Positions 44,230-55,970 of a stretch of 64,000 nt of DNA are shown one piece after another (within the stretch, counting starts at the first letter, position 1; each line of letters opens with the position of its first letter). Made by a program: the position numbers and the translations under genes. The DNA lies in assembly GCF_000283155.1 (NCBI RefSeq), contig NW_004454178.1, forward strand, positions 22,243,444-22,307,443, written 5' to 3'. Source of the stretch: Ceratotherium simum simum (taxonomy: Eukaryota; Chordata; Mammalia; Perissodactyla; Rhinocerotidae). The notes beneath the pieces are model-generated. The model did no database searches. It worked only from the letters and a program-made list of their open reading frames with translations, and was not told the origin of the DNA.

Positions 44230-44600
44230 TGATTCATGCTCGGCTGCATGAGATCCATCAAAGGAACTGTCAAGCACAACGGATATGGGGCTTGGGAAGC
44301 ACTTCCAGGGGCAAATTTATGGAGAGCATCATTTTCCTCCAGAGCTGCTGTTCTGCTCCCTCAAGGTCAGGCTGACATGGTTATATGTAACAGGAACATT
44401 TAGAAGTGCTGTCCCTTGGAGGTGAAAATGCAAAAGTGATTCCGCTTTTCTGAAACCTTTAACCTTTTTGGAAGGGGTCATTCTGCCAACCTCCCAAGTT
44501 TTTGCACGTTTTCAAATGAGTCTCTCTAGGACCAACCCTGAATATAAAATAATGGATTGAAACTTGCCCAGGATGCTGAAGATGTTTTGTGCTATTACTT
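44230..44600. promoter_or_regulatory. Candidate regulatory block with a TCF/LEF-type site
   Basis: Repeat-free. It holds ATCAAAGG at 44257-44264 (TCF/LEF consensus). An inverted pair AGGTCA-ggc-TGACAT lies at 44364-44378, resembling a nuclear-receptor IR3 with an imperfect second half. About 10 kb upstream of ARL4C. Motifs only. Confidence 0.25.
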
Positions 44601-45859
44601 AAAAATTAAAAATTCTCCCTTGTGCTGTGTGTGCATGTGAATGATCTTTCATAATGACATTTAATCTACATATCATTAGCACCTTATCACAGGAAAACGG
44701 TGAAAAAGTAACTTCCCAGGAGAGTTTCTGTAGGTAGTGGGGAGCTGACTTTACACAAGGGTTTTTCACACTTTCTGTATTCATCTGGGCAAAACGAAGC
44801 ACAGCCGTGTTAGATGAAGAACAAGCAAGGAGGAAGAGCTGGATCTTTTAAGGTTTGCACATGGCTTATGAATATCTAGGCGGTTTCCTGCGTGAAAAAG
44901 GACACCTTTCGTTTTTTAACGATGTATGTTATTTATATATCAATCCCTATCACCCAAGATACAGGGTGTTCTCTATGCTGCTAATGTGTGCAATAGCCAC
45001 AGACACTCTTCTCTCCTTCAAGCCTCAATGCCTCTTCTGGAAGTAACATTTTCCTGAAGAAATCATCCTTCCAGACCATTTTTAATTTTGACTTTTTGAC
45101 GATATTGTATGAGGAACTGAAACGTGTAGAATAAAACATTGTCATTCAGAGGACAATTGGGTCTGGCCAGGTCAACCATGCCATTATGAGTGATATTGAT
45201 CACGTCTGCTCATGTCAAATTGAACTTTGCCCTCTCCACTATAATTTCAGTGAACTCATTACTTTTTATTTCTTTCCAGGGCACTGTAACGACCTCAGCT
45301 AAAGAATTTTGTCAGCAAGTTTGATCTACCCAGGGTCTGAATATACAGTTATTTGCCTACTTTCCCCATTCTAGAAACTTCTTTCATAGTCAACACTACA
45401 TAGAGGTGGAAACAATGTAACAAAGTCAAAGGATTCTCCAAGTCACCCGTGCCTCATGTGATCTTATAATCAAATTGGTGACATCATTTTTTTTTCTGAT
45501 TTTTAGAGTTTTTTTTTCTTTTTTGTTGATCTCCTGATCAACACTCTCTGCAACAAAGAATTAATTTTTTTTAAATCCTGTTTAGACTGCTTGAAATTGA
45601 CCTGGGGTGTATGTGTAATCTCTTATAAGTCAGCATTGAAGTAAGAACCTATCCAGAATATCAATATAAGTGGCCAAAGAATATTATTTCCACAGTTAAT
45701 CCTGTTTCTTTAAATGCATTGGACCTTTATTTTCTACTCCTTGAGTCACTTCTAGTAAGGAAAGCTCTCTTATTTGTTACATGAATTACTGAGCATAAAA
45801 TATTTTCCTTATGTTAGATATGCATGAAGGTGGTTACACATGTTAATCTACATCGGATG
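44601..45859. other. No gene seen
   Basis: AT-rich unassigned DNA with T-runs near 45487-45520. Confidence 0.5.
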
Positions 45860-46025
45860 ACCCATCATTCATTTATTCACAAATATCTATTAAGATTTGA
45901 GTATGTCTGGCCCACTGAGCATTTGGGTATGGGTGATGCTGGAGGAAAAGATGTTTACAACACGTCTAAGACATGATCCCTCTACTCAGGAAATTTACTA
46001 TCTTGTTGGGGAGTTAAAGAATTAC
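45860..46025 (+). mobile_element. L2 fragment
   Basis: 'catcattcatttattcacaaatatctattaagatttgagtatg' then 'atgatccctctactcaggaaatttactatcttgttgggg' parallels the L2 3' region. Confidence 0.6.
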
Positions 46026-46684
46026 GCATTTTTAGAAACTGTATCTCTTTCGTTCCTCCTCTTGTTGTTTCCCTTTCTTCTCATTGACCATTCCCACCTC
46101 ACTCTTTCCTTTTTCCAGATTTCGTTTCCTTTCTTCCTTTCTTGTCCTCTTCTTTCTGCTAATATCCTAAGTTAACCAGAGGAATTAATCTGGTGCCACT
46201 GGTGGTGTTTAGGGCCAAAGAATGGCTCACCCTGCTGTGTGGGGTTTGGCAGCCCAGTCTTCTCCTGAATCCTGTCCTCTTCCCACCGTGGCCAACAAAT
46301 GTGCCCTCTCACCAGCATCTTGGAAGGTCTGCAATGGTCCTAGCCTTACAAGGCCTTCTCCTCACCCTCTCGTCGAGTCGTGACCCGTATTGCCAGCCTG
46401 GGCTATGGGACACGGCTGTCTATCCTACCTTCACGCACAACCCAACAAAGACAATGAGGACTTTCAGACAGGTAAATGGGAAAACTACCTGATCAACAGC
46501 CCAGGGTCATATGCCATCGCACATCTTGCTGCTGTGTGAGGCTGTAATATAGTCAATGGACACACAGCAGACATATATGCTCGAGTCATGATATGCTAGC
46601 CCACGTCTGTAATACAGGAAAGAGCTCAAATGAAGTACAGGAAATGAACAAGCCATCATTTCAATAGAAATACATTCTTTGGGA
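46026..46684. other. No gene; pyrimidine-rich tract 46040-46160
   Basis: A T/C-rich low-complexity tract is followed by unassigned DNA. Confidence 0.5.
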
Positions 46685-46990
46685 AAATCATTCAATATTC
46701 ATTCATTTAAGACAATTTGAGAATAAACATTTTGTGTCAGGTGATGGAATCATAAAATGTAATGCTGATTCTCAGGGAGTTTACAGACTAGTGACAAATG
46801 CAGACAGATCATCAGGCAAGAATAGCAGTGGGGTAAGTTCTAAGAGAGAAGTGAGCCCAGAGCACAGGTGGAGTGGGGGTGGAGGATGATGCAGAGAGGG
46901 TGGGAGGGGTAGGGAGGCCGCACGAGCTGTGAAAGCTTCCGTGCCGGTGACATCTCAGCAAGGAACACGATTAAAAGACACTTGGGTAAC
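46685..46990 (+). mobile_element. L2 fragment
   Basis: 'attcattcatttaagac', 'cagggagtttacagactagtgac', 'gcagtggggtaagttctaagagagaag' and 'gaaagcttccgtgccggtgacatctcagc' follow the L2 order. Confidence 0.65.
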
Positions 46991-49900
46991 TAAAATATGT
47001 GGTTAGCTCTCTGGTGTCTGCAATTCTGTCCCCGTATCCTCCTGAATGCACTGTGGTCCCCTGACGGTCTTGGAGCAGCATGGTCATGGACCAACGTGAG
47101 AAGACAAAGGAGCTTTGCTTAAGAAGGACTCTGCACAGCATCTCGGGGACAGGCCACTAGGTAACACACAGATGTGATCTGAAAGCAGAGTTGAGGACAA
47201 GACTCCTGACAAGTCCAAGTGACGACCATTTCAAGAGTTTTCTCTTGGAGCCCCAAGGGCCTCTGTGCCCCGACTTCAGGTGGGGAATAAAAAATTCTGC
47301 TTATAATCTTGAAATCGCACCACCCACTTAAAAGGCCAGCCATGGAGACTTAGTGCATCAGAGGATAATAGTGACAATTACAACAGCAAAAATAGCTTCC
47401 ATTAATTCAGCGACTATTATGTGCTAGTTAATTGACAACACCTCTCACTTACAGTGTGTTGTATCCTCAAGGATATAGCCTTTATATTTCAAAGATTTAT
47501 TTTGATAACGCAATTTTATTAAGTAGATTCATATTAATAAATCGAGTCAGGAGGAAATATGCTCGAGTCTGGTCTATCACAAGAGGCGCTGCATGTGACA
47601 GAGAAACTGGGAAGGCACCTCCCGCACCCTGCAGGCCCCACCAGGCAGACGTGTGGGGAGAACAGCCCAACTTTGCTGAAACTATCATCATTGTCCCCTC
47701 TGCACCATCGTCACAAGTGCACATTTTCTTTACCTCCTGTTCATCAGGGATTGAGTTTCCATTGTGTGTAGAGGACTTTCTTGGCCACAAGAACACCAAG
47801 ATTTACAAATTCTCATAAGATATAGCCACTGTTCAAGTCTCACCTGCATTAAAACAATTCCTCCCAATCCCATCTCTCCCCGCCACCTGCTCTCTACCTC
47901 TGCCTCCCAGAGGAATCTCCGCTTCTCCCCACCATGCAGCCCTCAGTCTGCTCACATCTGTTGCGCCCTCTCCGCCGCCTTAACCTGCCCTGGCAAAGGT
48001 CACCTCCTCCTTGCCGCACAGCCTGGATCTCTTTCAGTCCCTCTCTTATGCGTCCCTGTGGCATCTGGCACTCTTGACCGCGTTCTTCTATGCCAACACT
48101 CTCTCTGCCTCGGCTTTCATTCTATTTCATTGCAGCCCTGGCTTCCAGCTCCTTTGGACCTCCCAGCTTCCCTCCCAGGGTCCTTTTCTTCCATCTGCCC
48201 CTGAATTGTGAGTGTTTTCCGGGTCCTCCACCTGGCTCTCTCTCCACACCACACCCACCTTCAGGGGACAGGCTCACTGCTCCAGCGAATTCTTCTTTCC
48301 CCCAAGTGCTGCTGTTTCAGATCGCATCCCAAGCCAGATATCAGTCTCGACTGTGCTCCGACCTACAGTCACCCCCCTGCTCGACGTTTCCACTGGAATG
48401 TCCCACTAACACCCCTAGATGGTCCCAACTGGCCTCACCATCTCCCCTCCCACGTTCCTCTTCTTACCTCCTTCACTGCTGTTGGCTTTCCTCACAGCCA
48501 GAACCCAGCCGAGAGCCAGAGCCTGGTGAAGCTCTTGCACATCTTTGGATGAACCATCTGAGGACAAGCCCCACCGCATCAAGAGGGGAGAAGCCCACTT
48601 TCTCTCCTGTTTGGTTGGAGTGAGCTTGATGGTGTCATTGCAGTCCACGGGTGGTGGGAGCCCCACTACCTCTTGGGCTGAGGAGACCACTGAGTACCTG
48701 CCATTGCCCTCTTCCTGCAGCAGCATCAAGGGTGACAGGCTGAGGTGAAGGTGGGGAGCCAAGTGTCACCATTAGACCCTGGACATTAAGCTGGATGTGG
48801 CGGGGACAGGCACCCACCATAGATCTCACTTTCAACCTGCTTTTAATCCACAATACCCTGTAATGATATCTCCAATTTAGGAGTGCTGCAGAATGGCTAT
48901 TTTCAATATCAGTTGTTGAATTTGTGAAAAATTACGAAATTGGAAATTATTCAACTAGAATATCACAGTTCATGATAATGCCCAAAAGCATTTCTAAGTG
49001 GCCTAACATGACGGCAGAGAAGAACATTACCAAAATATAAAGCCCAGGTTGGAGATGAAGATAGAACTCATGGAAAACGATCTGAAATGGTCAGTAAGAA
49101 TCGTCTAGTGAGGCCCAGAGTACAGCCCCTCTGAGTCAAAGGGAAGATGTGACCCCCGCAGCCTGGCTGCACTGTCTGACAGCAGAAATAGCAGCCAACC
49201 TTTGCACCATCAACTTCATTTACAAAACTGCAGACAGCTCAGCGGATGAAAGTGAGGTGCATCCTGTCCTATGAAGAGTGACTTCCCAGACCCCCTTCCT
49301 TGGGGGATCCTACTGGCGCATCAGGGATGCTCGGGGTGGTGTGGCCACCTGCAGGGCCGTCCTCCCTGCATCTCCTCAGCACTGAGGGCAGCCAGAGCAG
49401 AGGCTACTCTGCATCCTCATGCACCTTCCACTGCTCTGATTCTCCCAGAATCAGGGGCAGAACCCGGACGAGGAGGAACCACGAACTCCATTCGGAAGAG
49501 ATCTTGAGCCCTCTTTTGGCTCTTGGACTGTCTCTGAATAGCTCTGGGACAAAACTGTATAATACAATCAAGCAGATCCTAATGAGGATTTTTAGACAAT
49601 TAAAAAGCCCCATTGGGAGTAAGAAGCCAGGAGGGAGGAATTGACAGCGATTAGCATGTTCCTGGGGACCTGCTCTGACTCCTCAGGCCTGGTGGGTCTT
49701 CCAGAAGCCCCCATTGAGTGTGTCCAGGCAGAAACACAGGCCACACACAGGACCTTTCCTGGACCACAGCACAGCTGGAAAGTTCCAGATGGTCCAGAGT
49801 CTTGGCCCCTTTGAGGGTGAAGGTAACTACATAATGGTGATGGAGAAGCAGTGCAAATCAACAGAGAAGGGATCTCGGCTCCATCGACCTGTAATTACGG

Positions 49901-50164
49901 TGTTGAGTCAATATTTAAGAAATCTTCTTGAAAGCTTTTTCCCGCCCAATCAGTCTGCAAGTGGAGATCCTCAAATGGACAACATCTGTGATATTTTTGA
50001 GTGATATTTCATCAAAAAAAATCGTATTTCTAAAAAACTCAAATATTTGCCACAACTAAATGCTCTGTTCATTTACTGGGAAGACAGGTGTGGGGGCATA
50101 TTTTAGGTCTATTTCATTGTGATTTAACGTTTTTCTGGAAGGGATGTTTGACTTGGTTTCTAAC
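46991..50164. other. No gene; contains a long C/T-rich stretch
   Basis: 47376-47450 is a short MIR-like piece. 47850-48500 is strongly pyrimidine-rich on the plus strand and gives spurious open frames in several phases; it may be a decayed dispersed repeat. 49880-49970 (CTGTAATTACGG...TGAGTCAA) is a small AT-rich repeat-free block. Confidence 0.45.
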
Positions 50165-50400
50165 AGTGTTGCTCTGGAGTCGGGGGGATCTGGGCTCCAA
50201 TGCTGCACAGAGAGATGTTGTGGGGTGAGGGGCAACCTCTCAGGATGTACTTGCCTCATCCGTGAAATGGAGATGATAATGGCACCTGTCTCATAAGCCA
50301 CAGGGATGGTTACATGAGCCTGGGTGTTAAAGGACCTGGTGCTGTGTCTGGAGAACAATAAACACTCAACAGTATTAGCTCCTGTTATTTTATCTTCTAT
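50165..50400 (+). mobile_element. MIR SINE
   Basis: 'ctctggagtcggggggatctgggctccaatgctgc', 'ctcatccgtgaaatggagatgataatggcacctg' and 'aataaacactcaacagtattagctcctgtta' give a nearly full-length MIR. Confidence 0.85.
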
Positions 50401-50420
50401 CATATCATATTATATAAATA

Positions 50421-50675
50421 TTTTTTTTTTGAGGAAGATTGGTCCCGAGCTAACATCTGTTACCAATCTTCCTCTTTTTTTTCCTTTTTGCCCCCAAAGC
50501 AGTACATAGTTGTATATCCTGGTTGTATGTCCTTCTAGTTCTTCTATGTGGGACGCCGCCTCAGCATGGCTTGATGAGCGGTGCATCGGTCCGTGCCCAG
50601 GATCCGAACCAGCGAACCCAGGGCCGCTGAAGTGGAACACGCGAACTTAACTGCTATGCCACCAGGCCGGCACCC
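50421..50675 (-). mobile_element. ERE-type SINE, long variant
   Basis: T-run, GAGCTAACATCTGTTACC, the middle segment 'cccccaaagcagtacatagttgtatat', then GGATCCGAACC and GCGAACTTAACTGCTATGCC. ATATTATAT(A/T) flanks both sides (50407-50416, 50676-50685). Confidence 0.92.
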
Positions 50676-50685
50676 ATATTATATT

Positions 50686-51157
50686 ACTCATCTTACCTCT
50701 CTACACACTCATTTTGTGGTTTGCCTGAAAGTCACTAAAACATCACTTTACCAATGTGGTATAGTTCAGTTTTCTGGCCTGTAATTATTTCAATAAACGG
50801 TTATCTGTTGTTTTAATATGAGAATGTGTTTTCTCAGTTTATAAAAGAATAAAAGTTTATATCTTCCACTTTTGATTGGAGAGTGAGCACCATCTACACA
50901 CTCTGTCTACTTCGTGTTCCACACATATGTGAAACAACACATCAGTGAATTTGTATATTCAAATTCCTTCTTTATCAGGCCTCTGATCTGAAATCTGCAA
51001 AAAGTCATCCACATCTGAAGTCCTGAGTATGGTTAGATGACAATAAAAATGATTATTTTGTTATGCAGTTACCTTGCTTAACAATTTAAAGTCAGCATTC
51101 TACAACATTACAATGATGTTTTTTCTGATTTTAATTTTTATGCCAATGTACAAAGTG
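50686..51157. other. No gene seen
   Basis: AT-rich unassigned DNA. Confidence 0.5.
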
Positions 51158-51292
51158 GGATATGTGTATGATGTATGGTGTGTATGTGTGTGTGTCATGT
51201 ACATGGCATGTGTGGTATGGTATGTGGTGTGTGTATGTGTGTAGTGTGTGTGTTGTGATGTGTGTGTCTGTATAGTGTGTGTGCGTCATGTA
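51158..51292 (+). repeat. (TG)n-rich microsatellite
   Basis: Interrupted TG/TGTA/GTAT repeats over about 135 bases, likely length-variable. Confidence 0.9.
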
Positions 51293-51504
51293 GAAAGGGG
51301 ATGTGTTGTTAAATGAGGCATGACCATTGGCCATTTCCCCAAATCAGTGTGGGCGTCATTACGGTCCGCGTTTGAGCGAGTAAGGGGCTGTTTCCATCTC
51401 CCTCAGCAAGCACTCTGCCTCACTGGGAGGGTCGAGTGTGGGCTGCATAGACCTTCCCTGGGGTTCTCTCAGGCCCAGACTCTTGATCAGGATCCAAGGG
51501 AACC

Positions 51505-52066
51505 ATGACCATTGTGCAGAAGAGAGTTTACATGACAGGCCTCACCGCTGTTCTTGGAAAGCCTGCTTGTGACATGGCCCTTGGCTGGTGTCTGGGAGCT
51601 TGGATGTCGGGCGGAGGGTTCCCAGCATCCCCTGAACTGACAGGAGCGGCTCTCTGTGCCTGTAGTGTTTGTACAGACAGTGTGGTTTATTCCGAGCACC
51701 TGCTCTCCTCCTGGGAGTCCGGAATCTGGGTATGTGCCAAGCAGAGGAGGCCTGTCCCAGTAAAACTCCCGAGCGCTGAGTCTCTAGTCAGCATCCCCAG
51801 TGGACAACACTTCACCCGTGCTGTCACAGCCTGCTGGGGGAGGAATTAAGTGCGGCCCATGTGAGTGCGTGGGGGAGGGGCACTCTGGAAGCCTGCGCCT
51901 GGTCTCCCCCGGACCGCACTCCCTGAGCCCTTCCCTTCGCTGACTGTGATTTGTACCTTTCACGGCAATAAATCAGAGCTGTGAGCACCACTACATGCTG
52001 AGTCCTGGGTGTCCTCTTAGCGAGTCCCTGACCCTGGGGGTGGTCTTGGGGACCCCCAATACTACC
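51505..52066 (+). mobile_element. Solitary ERV LTR, family not assigned
   Basis: The 3' half has the features of an LTR: 'tcccagtaaaactcccgagcgctgagtctctag', AATAAA within 'ggcaataaatcagagctgtgagc', then 'atgctgagtcctgggtgtcctcttagcgag' and the end 'ggtggtcttggggacccccaata'. I recall this ending from ERV LTRs of placental mammals but cannot name the subfamily. The 5' boundary is approximate. No gag, pol or env sequence adjoins it. Confidence 0.55.
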
Positions 52067-52445
52067 TTTTTCCTTGAGGGTGTGTAGGGACGAAGAGAAG
52101 CCCTTGGAGATTCTGAGGGACTCAAGGGCCCTTGATAACTCCTCCCAGTAAAAGATCTCTTAGTGTAAAGAGCTCTGACCTAGGCAATCTCCAGGTCTGA
52201 GCAGATAAGGTGAGATGGAAAGATCCCTCTCCCTTCTAATGTATCTGTACAACTAGTCTTAATCATAGCTCTCTTAGGGGAATTGGGTTGCTATGTACAT
52301 GGAAAGTATCATTCTCTAAGTAGAAACAAGGAAAGAGCAGAAGAGAGATTCTGGGTGATGACAGATGAGCTGCAAGGCTGCCCTGGGCATTAAAATTCCA
52401 TGGAATTCATTTTTGTAACATTTTAATATATAATAATGTTTTTAC
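52067..52445. other. No gene seen
   Basis: Unassigned. Confidence 0.5.
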
Positions 52446-52696
52446 TTTTTTTTTTTTTTTTTTTGGTGAGGAAGATTGACCTTGAGCTAACATCTGTTAC
52501 CAACCTTCCTCATTTCGCTTGAGGAACATTGTCCCTGAGGCAATGTCTGTGCCAATCTTCCTTTATTTTATATGTGGGATACCACCACAGCATGGCTTGA
52601 TGATGTATGGGTCCACACCCGGGATACGAACCCGCAAACCCCAGGCCACCAAAGCAGAGCGGGCAAACGTAACCACTATGCCACTGGGTCTGCCCC
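52446..52696 (-). mobile_element. ERE-type SINE
   Basis: Long T-run, GAGCTAACATCTGTTACC, 'atgtgggataccaccacagcatggcttgatgatg', then GGATACGAACCCGC and GTAACCACTATGCCACTGGG. Confidence 0.92.
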
Positions 52697-53181
52697 CTAC
52701 ATTGTTTTTTATTTTTCAAAAAGCTAAAAGTTTTCACAATGATAATTTATTAGTTTTATAATTAAAACACAGAAGTATGAAAAATTTCAGCAATCACTTT
52801 AGCAGAAAAATAAATCTCAGCCTCAATGTTAGAACGTGTACTATTTTGAAATAGTAGAAACCTCCCCGTGCTGCCCAAGAACTATGATCCAGTCACAAAA
52901 TCAACCTGAACATTGGAGAAGAGACATGGGCAGGCTTTCTTTTTCCTTTCTTAATGGATTAAACCTTCACAGGTCAGCGATCCAGATTGATGGTAGCATC
53001 CCAGGGAACAGTAGTGCTACGATCTACCTGTGAAGCACTTCTTGGCCCCCAACAAGCCAGGGGTAAAGCATGCCCTGATGTGTCCCCGGATGTGTACTGT
53101 GCAGCTCACAGATTATTGATAGCTGGAAACCACATTTGCTTGTAGCACGTTCTATAATTATAAACGTGCCTATGAGAGCAG
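52697..53181. other. No gene seen
   Basis: Unassigned. Confidence 0.5.
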
Positions 53182-53224
53182 GCACACACATACACACACA
53201 CGCAGACATGCACATGCACACATT
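53182..53224 (+). repeat. (CA)n microsatellite
   Basis: Imperfect CA repeats with G and T interruptions over about 43 bases. Confidence 0.85.
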
Positions 53225-53234
53225 AACCCCAGGG

Positions 53235-53430
53235 CAGCGTGTTGAGAGCATGGGTTCTGGGGAAAGACCTGCCTGAGTTGTAATCCTGGATTTTCTTTCT
53301 TCCTGTTAGCCCTGTGATCATGGAGAACTTTTCCAACTACTCCCAACCTCATTGTTCTCATTTATAAAAAGTGCACAATCATTCCCACGTCCTGTAGGTG
53401 TTATGAGGATTCAGTGAATAAAGTCTCCAG
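53235..53430 (+). mobile_element. MIR SINE
   Basis: 'gttgagagcatgggttctgggg', 'cctgagttgtaatcctgg', 'ctcatttataaaaagtgcac' and 'ggtgttatgaggattcagtgaataaag'. Confidence 0.8.
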
Positions 53431-53539
53431 AAGGGGCTGTAGCCACAGGAAGGGGGCTGCCCAGTAGCCTTGTTGGGGGCCAAGAAGTGCTTCACAAGTA
53501 GACCACTGCTTCACATCTGTAGTAAGGGGACTGTCTCTG

Positions 53540-53720
53540 CCCTGGATGGTGACTTAACTTCTCTGTGCCTCGGTTTCCTCAACTGTAACATCAGCGTAGC
53601 CATAATGTCTGCCTCACCTGGCCCTTTTGAGAATCACATGAACTAATCCACGCAGAGAGCTGAGAAGTGCCCGGCCCAGCCTCAGGACTCAATAGATGTC
53701 CTACTATCATTACTAGCATC
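53540..53720 (+). mobile_element. MIR SINE, second copy
   Basis: 'ggtgacttaacttctctgtgcctcggtttcctcaactgtaacatc' and 'gtgcccggcccagcctcaggactcaatagatgtcc' mark the 3' two thirds of a MIR. Confidence 0.85.
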
Positions 53721-54714
53721 CAAAAATATCTCAGAGCCCTGCTTCTCTAACATCTTGCATTACACACTTCCTTATATCCAATCTGTTGCCTTTGTACCAA
53801 ACAGAGTGCAAATTTTTTTCAAAAATAGAAATGAATTAAGGGAGTGCAGTAGTCTAGAGAAGAAGGGAGAGAGAGGAGAGTTCCAGCTGACGTACAGAAG
53901 AGAAGTGAGGATCTAGCGAGGTGAGGGGGTGCAGGCAGGTGGGGAGAGGGGAGTGTGGCGGGACTCGAAACCAGAAGTCAGGAAAGCAAAGGGCTGAGAG
54001 AGGAAAGGTGTGGACAGTATGAGAAGTCCCATTCTGCAAACGTCCATGCAAGACTAGCAGAGAGAAAACCCTTCTACTCTTAAGTATACACAGCTGACGT
54101 CCTAAAGCATCTCATGATTATCGTTACAGTGGGCTCGCCTACTAGACTGTAATTGCCTAGAAGGGAAGGATGGCATATCATCTTCATCGAGAATCCCTCC
54201 CTCAGGTACTTTGACAAAAGGATGCATGCTGAACGAACAACTGAAAATTGTTTACCAGTATCAGAAGAACTTACAGGTGAATAACATCAGCTGTTTTTCT
54301 TCACATCAATAAGCAATGTCCAAGGCAGAAGGACTCACAGGAATTCATCAAGCAATTTCCGGTTTCACTAGAAACATCACTCGTGAAGGAATGCAACAGC
54401 CATTCCGCATTTAGCATCAACAGTGCCCTGTGTATAAAAGATGTCAACTTTGGTAGAAATTCATCATATCTGTGAAGAATACAGCTTATCAGCGACAGCA
54501 ATTTTAATAGATTCTACAACTGAGTCGCTCAAGCAATTATAACATGAGAGAATAGAAGGTGGTATCTGTCCACGCTATGGATGAAATAAAGTAGACTCCG
54601 AGCCAGGGAGAACCAAAGCTTCATTGAGCAATGCCATTGTTAACGAAACGTTCTAGATTCTCTTAAAATGAAGCTGAATGTAAGCCAACACCTAAGTGAT
54701 TTAAAAGTGAATTG
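53721..54714. other. No gene seen
   Basis: Includes purine-rich sequence at 53850-54010. No family-like frame. Confidence 0.5.
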
Positions 54715-54990
54715 GTGATTCATTTATTCACTTTTTTTATCCATCAGAAAGTATTTTCTGAGCACCAACTAGTCTCTGGCTCTATTCTCAGAGCTGGGGC
54801 TGCAATGAAGAGCAAAGATAGCAGAGTCCTGTCTGCCTAGGGCGTCATCAACTAGGAACATAGTGAATGGTGCCTACTAGTCTGAGATCATCATTGAGGC
54901 CAGAACTTTGCTGGAAGTAAATATAGTGGGAAATAAATAAGGAAGAGGAGTATAGAGAAAATGTATACAAGAATATAATGGATTTAAGGT
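54715..54990 (+). mobile_element. L2 fragment
   Basis: 'gattcatttattcac', 'ttttctgagcaccaactagtctctggctctattctcagagctggggctgcaatg'. The boundary after 54860 is uncertain. Confidence 0.6.
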
Positions 54991-55807
54991 CAGATTTCTT
55001 CAACTGGTATGTGAGATGTGTGCCTAAAGGTGTGTAAATTCTGAATAAATATGGAGCACCTTCATGGAGCATCAATTTTACTTGAAAATTTGAGGGGAGA
55101 AACCCATGGTTTTTGAATATAGATAAGTTACATTGAAGAAAGCAAAGTTTTCAATAACTTTAATGCTGAAACACAAAACTTGAAAGAAATGCCCCATTTG
55201 TGCAGGTAGCACTTTCAGATCCTAGATCCTCAGAGTACGAGTGTATTCTCTTCTGCTACTAGGGTAGTTCAATGGGAAAAAAATCTGATATGTCTGTCCT
55301 ATTTCGGTGTGTTTCCTTTCTTCCTAAATATTCAGCTTAAAATTTTCATTTAAAGTAGTCTACAAATACTCCTTTTTGCAATAGAGTGAGTACGGTTTAG
55401 GAGGTAATAATATTTGGCGTTGATCAAAACAAGACTCAACTGAGGTCTTGGTAGCTCTGCTCTCTTAGATAGGAACTTGTCATTTTTTACTGTTGTAGCT
55501 TGAATATAAAAGCTGCTCCAAGGAAAGCTATCCAAATGGCATGTTACTTTTCAAGAGTAAAAACCTCATAAATAAAGGCAGACAACAAAATACACTAAAG
55601 TAATTGATTTGGAGAGTAATGAAGACAAGATGGTGGATGATCCAAGCTCTCTCCATTTATGGCTATGATCAAGCTAAGAAGAGGTCATGAAAGTGTTAAC
55701 TGGTAAGACATGGCATTGGCCTTTAGAAATTAGCTGAAAGGGAAGTAATTTGAACAGTTTTTCAAATAATCAGATTAGTTCAGGGACCGGGGGTACATGG
55801 GTCCCTA
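54991..55807. other. No gene seen
   Basis: AT-rich unassigned DNA. Confidence 0.5.
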
Positions 55808-55970
55808 GCAATGCTTCTCAAAGTTCGTTGTGAATAGAGACTGCGTGATGCTTATGAAACACGCAGATTTCTGGCACCCATTCCAAAGATTCTGATTCAA
55901 TAGGTCTTTGCTTGGTTTGGGAAACGTGCTTGTTTTGACCAGCACCTCAGGAGGTTCTGACACAGATTAT
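55808..55970 (+). mobile_element. MER5A (hAT-Charlie MITE)
   Basis: 'agcaatgcttctcaaagttcgttgtg', 'cccattccaaagattctgattcaataggtct' and 'agcacctcaggaggttctgacac'. Confidence 0.7.

Noticed and set aside
47432..48623. Several overlapping plus frames rich in Pro, Ser and Leu
   Set aside because: They lie in a pyrimidine-rich stretch that keeps all frames open. No family signature.
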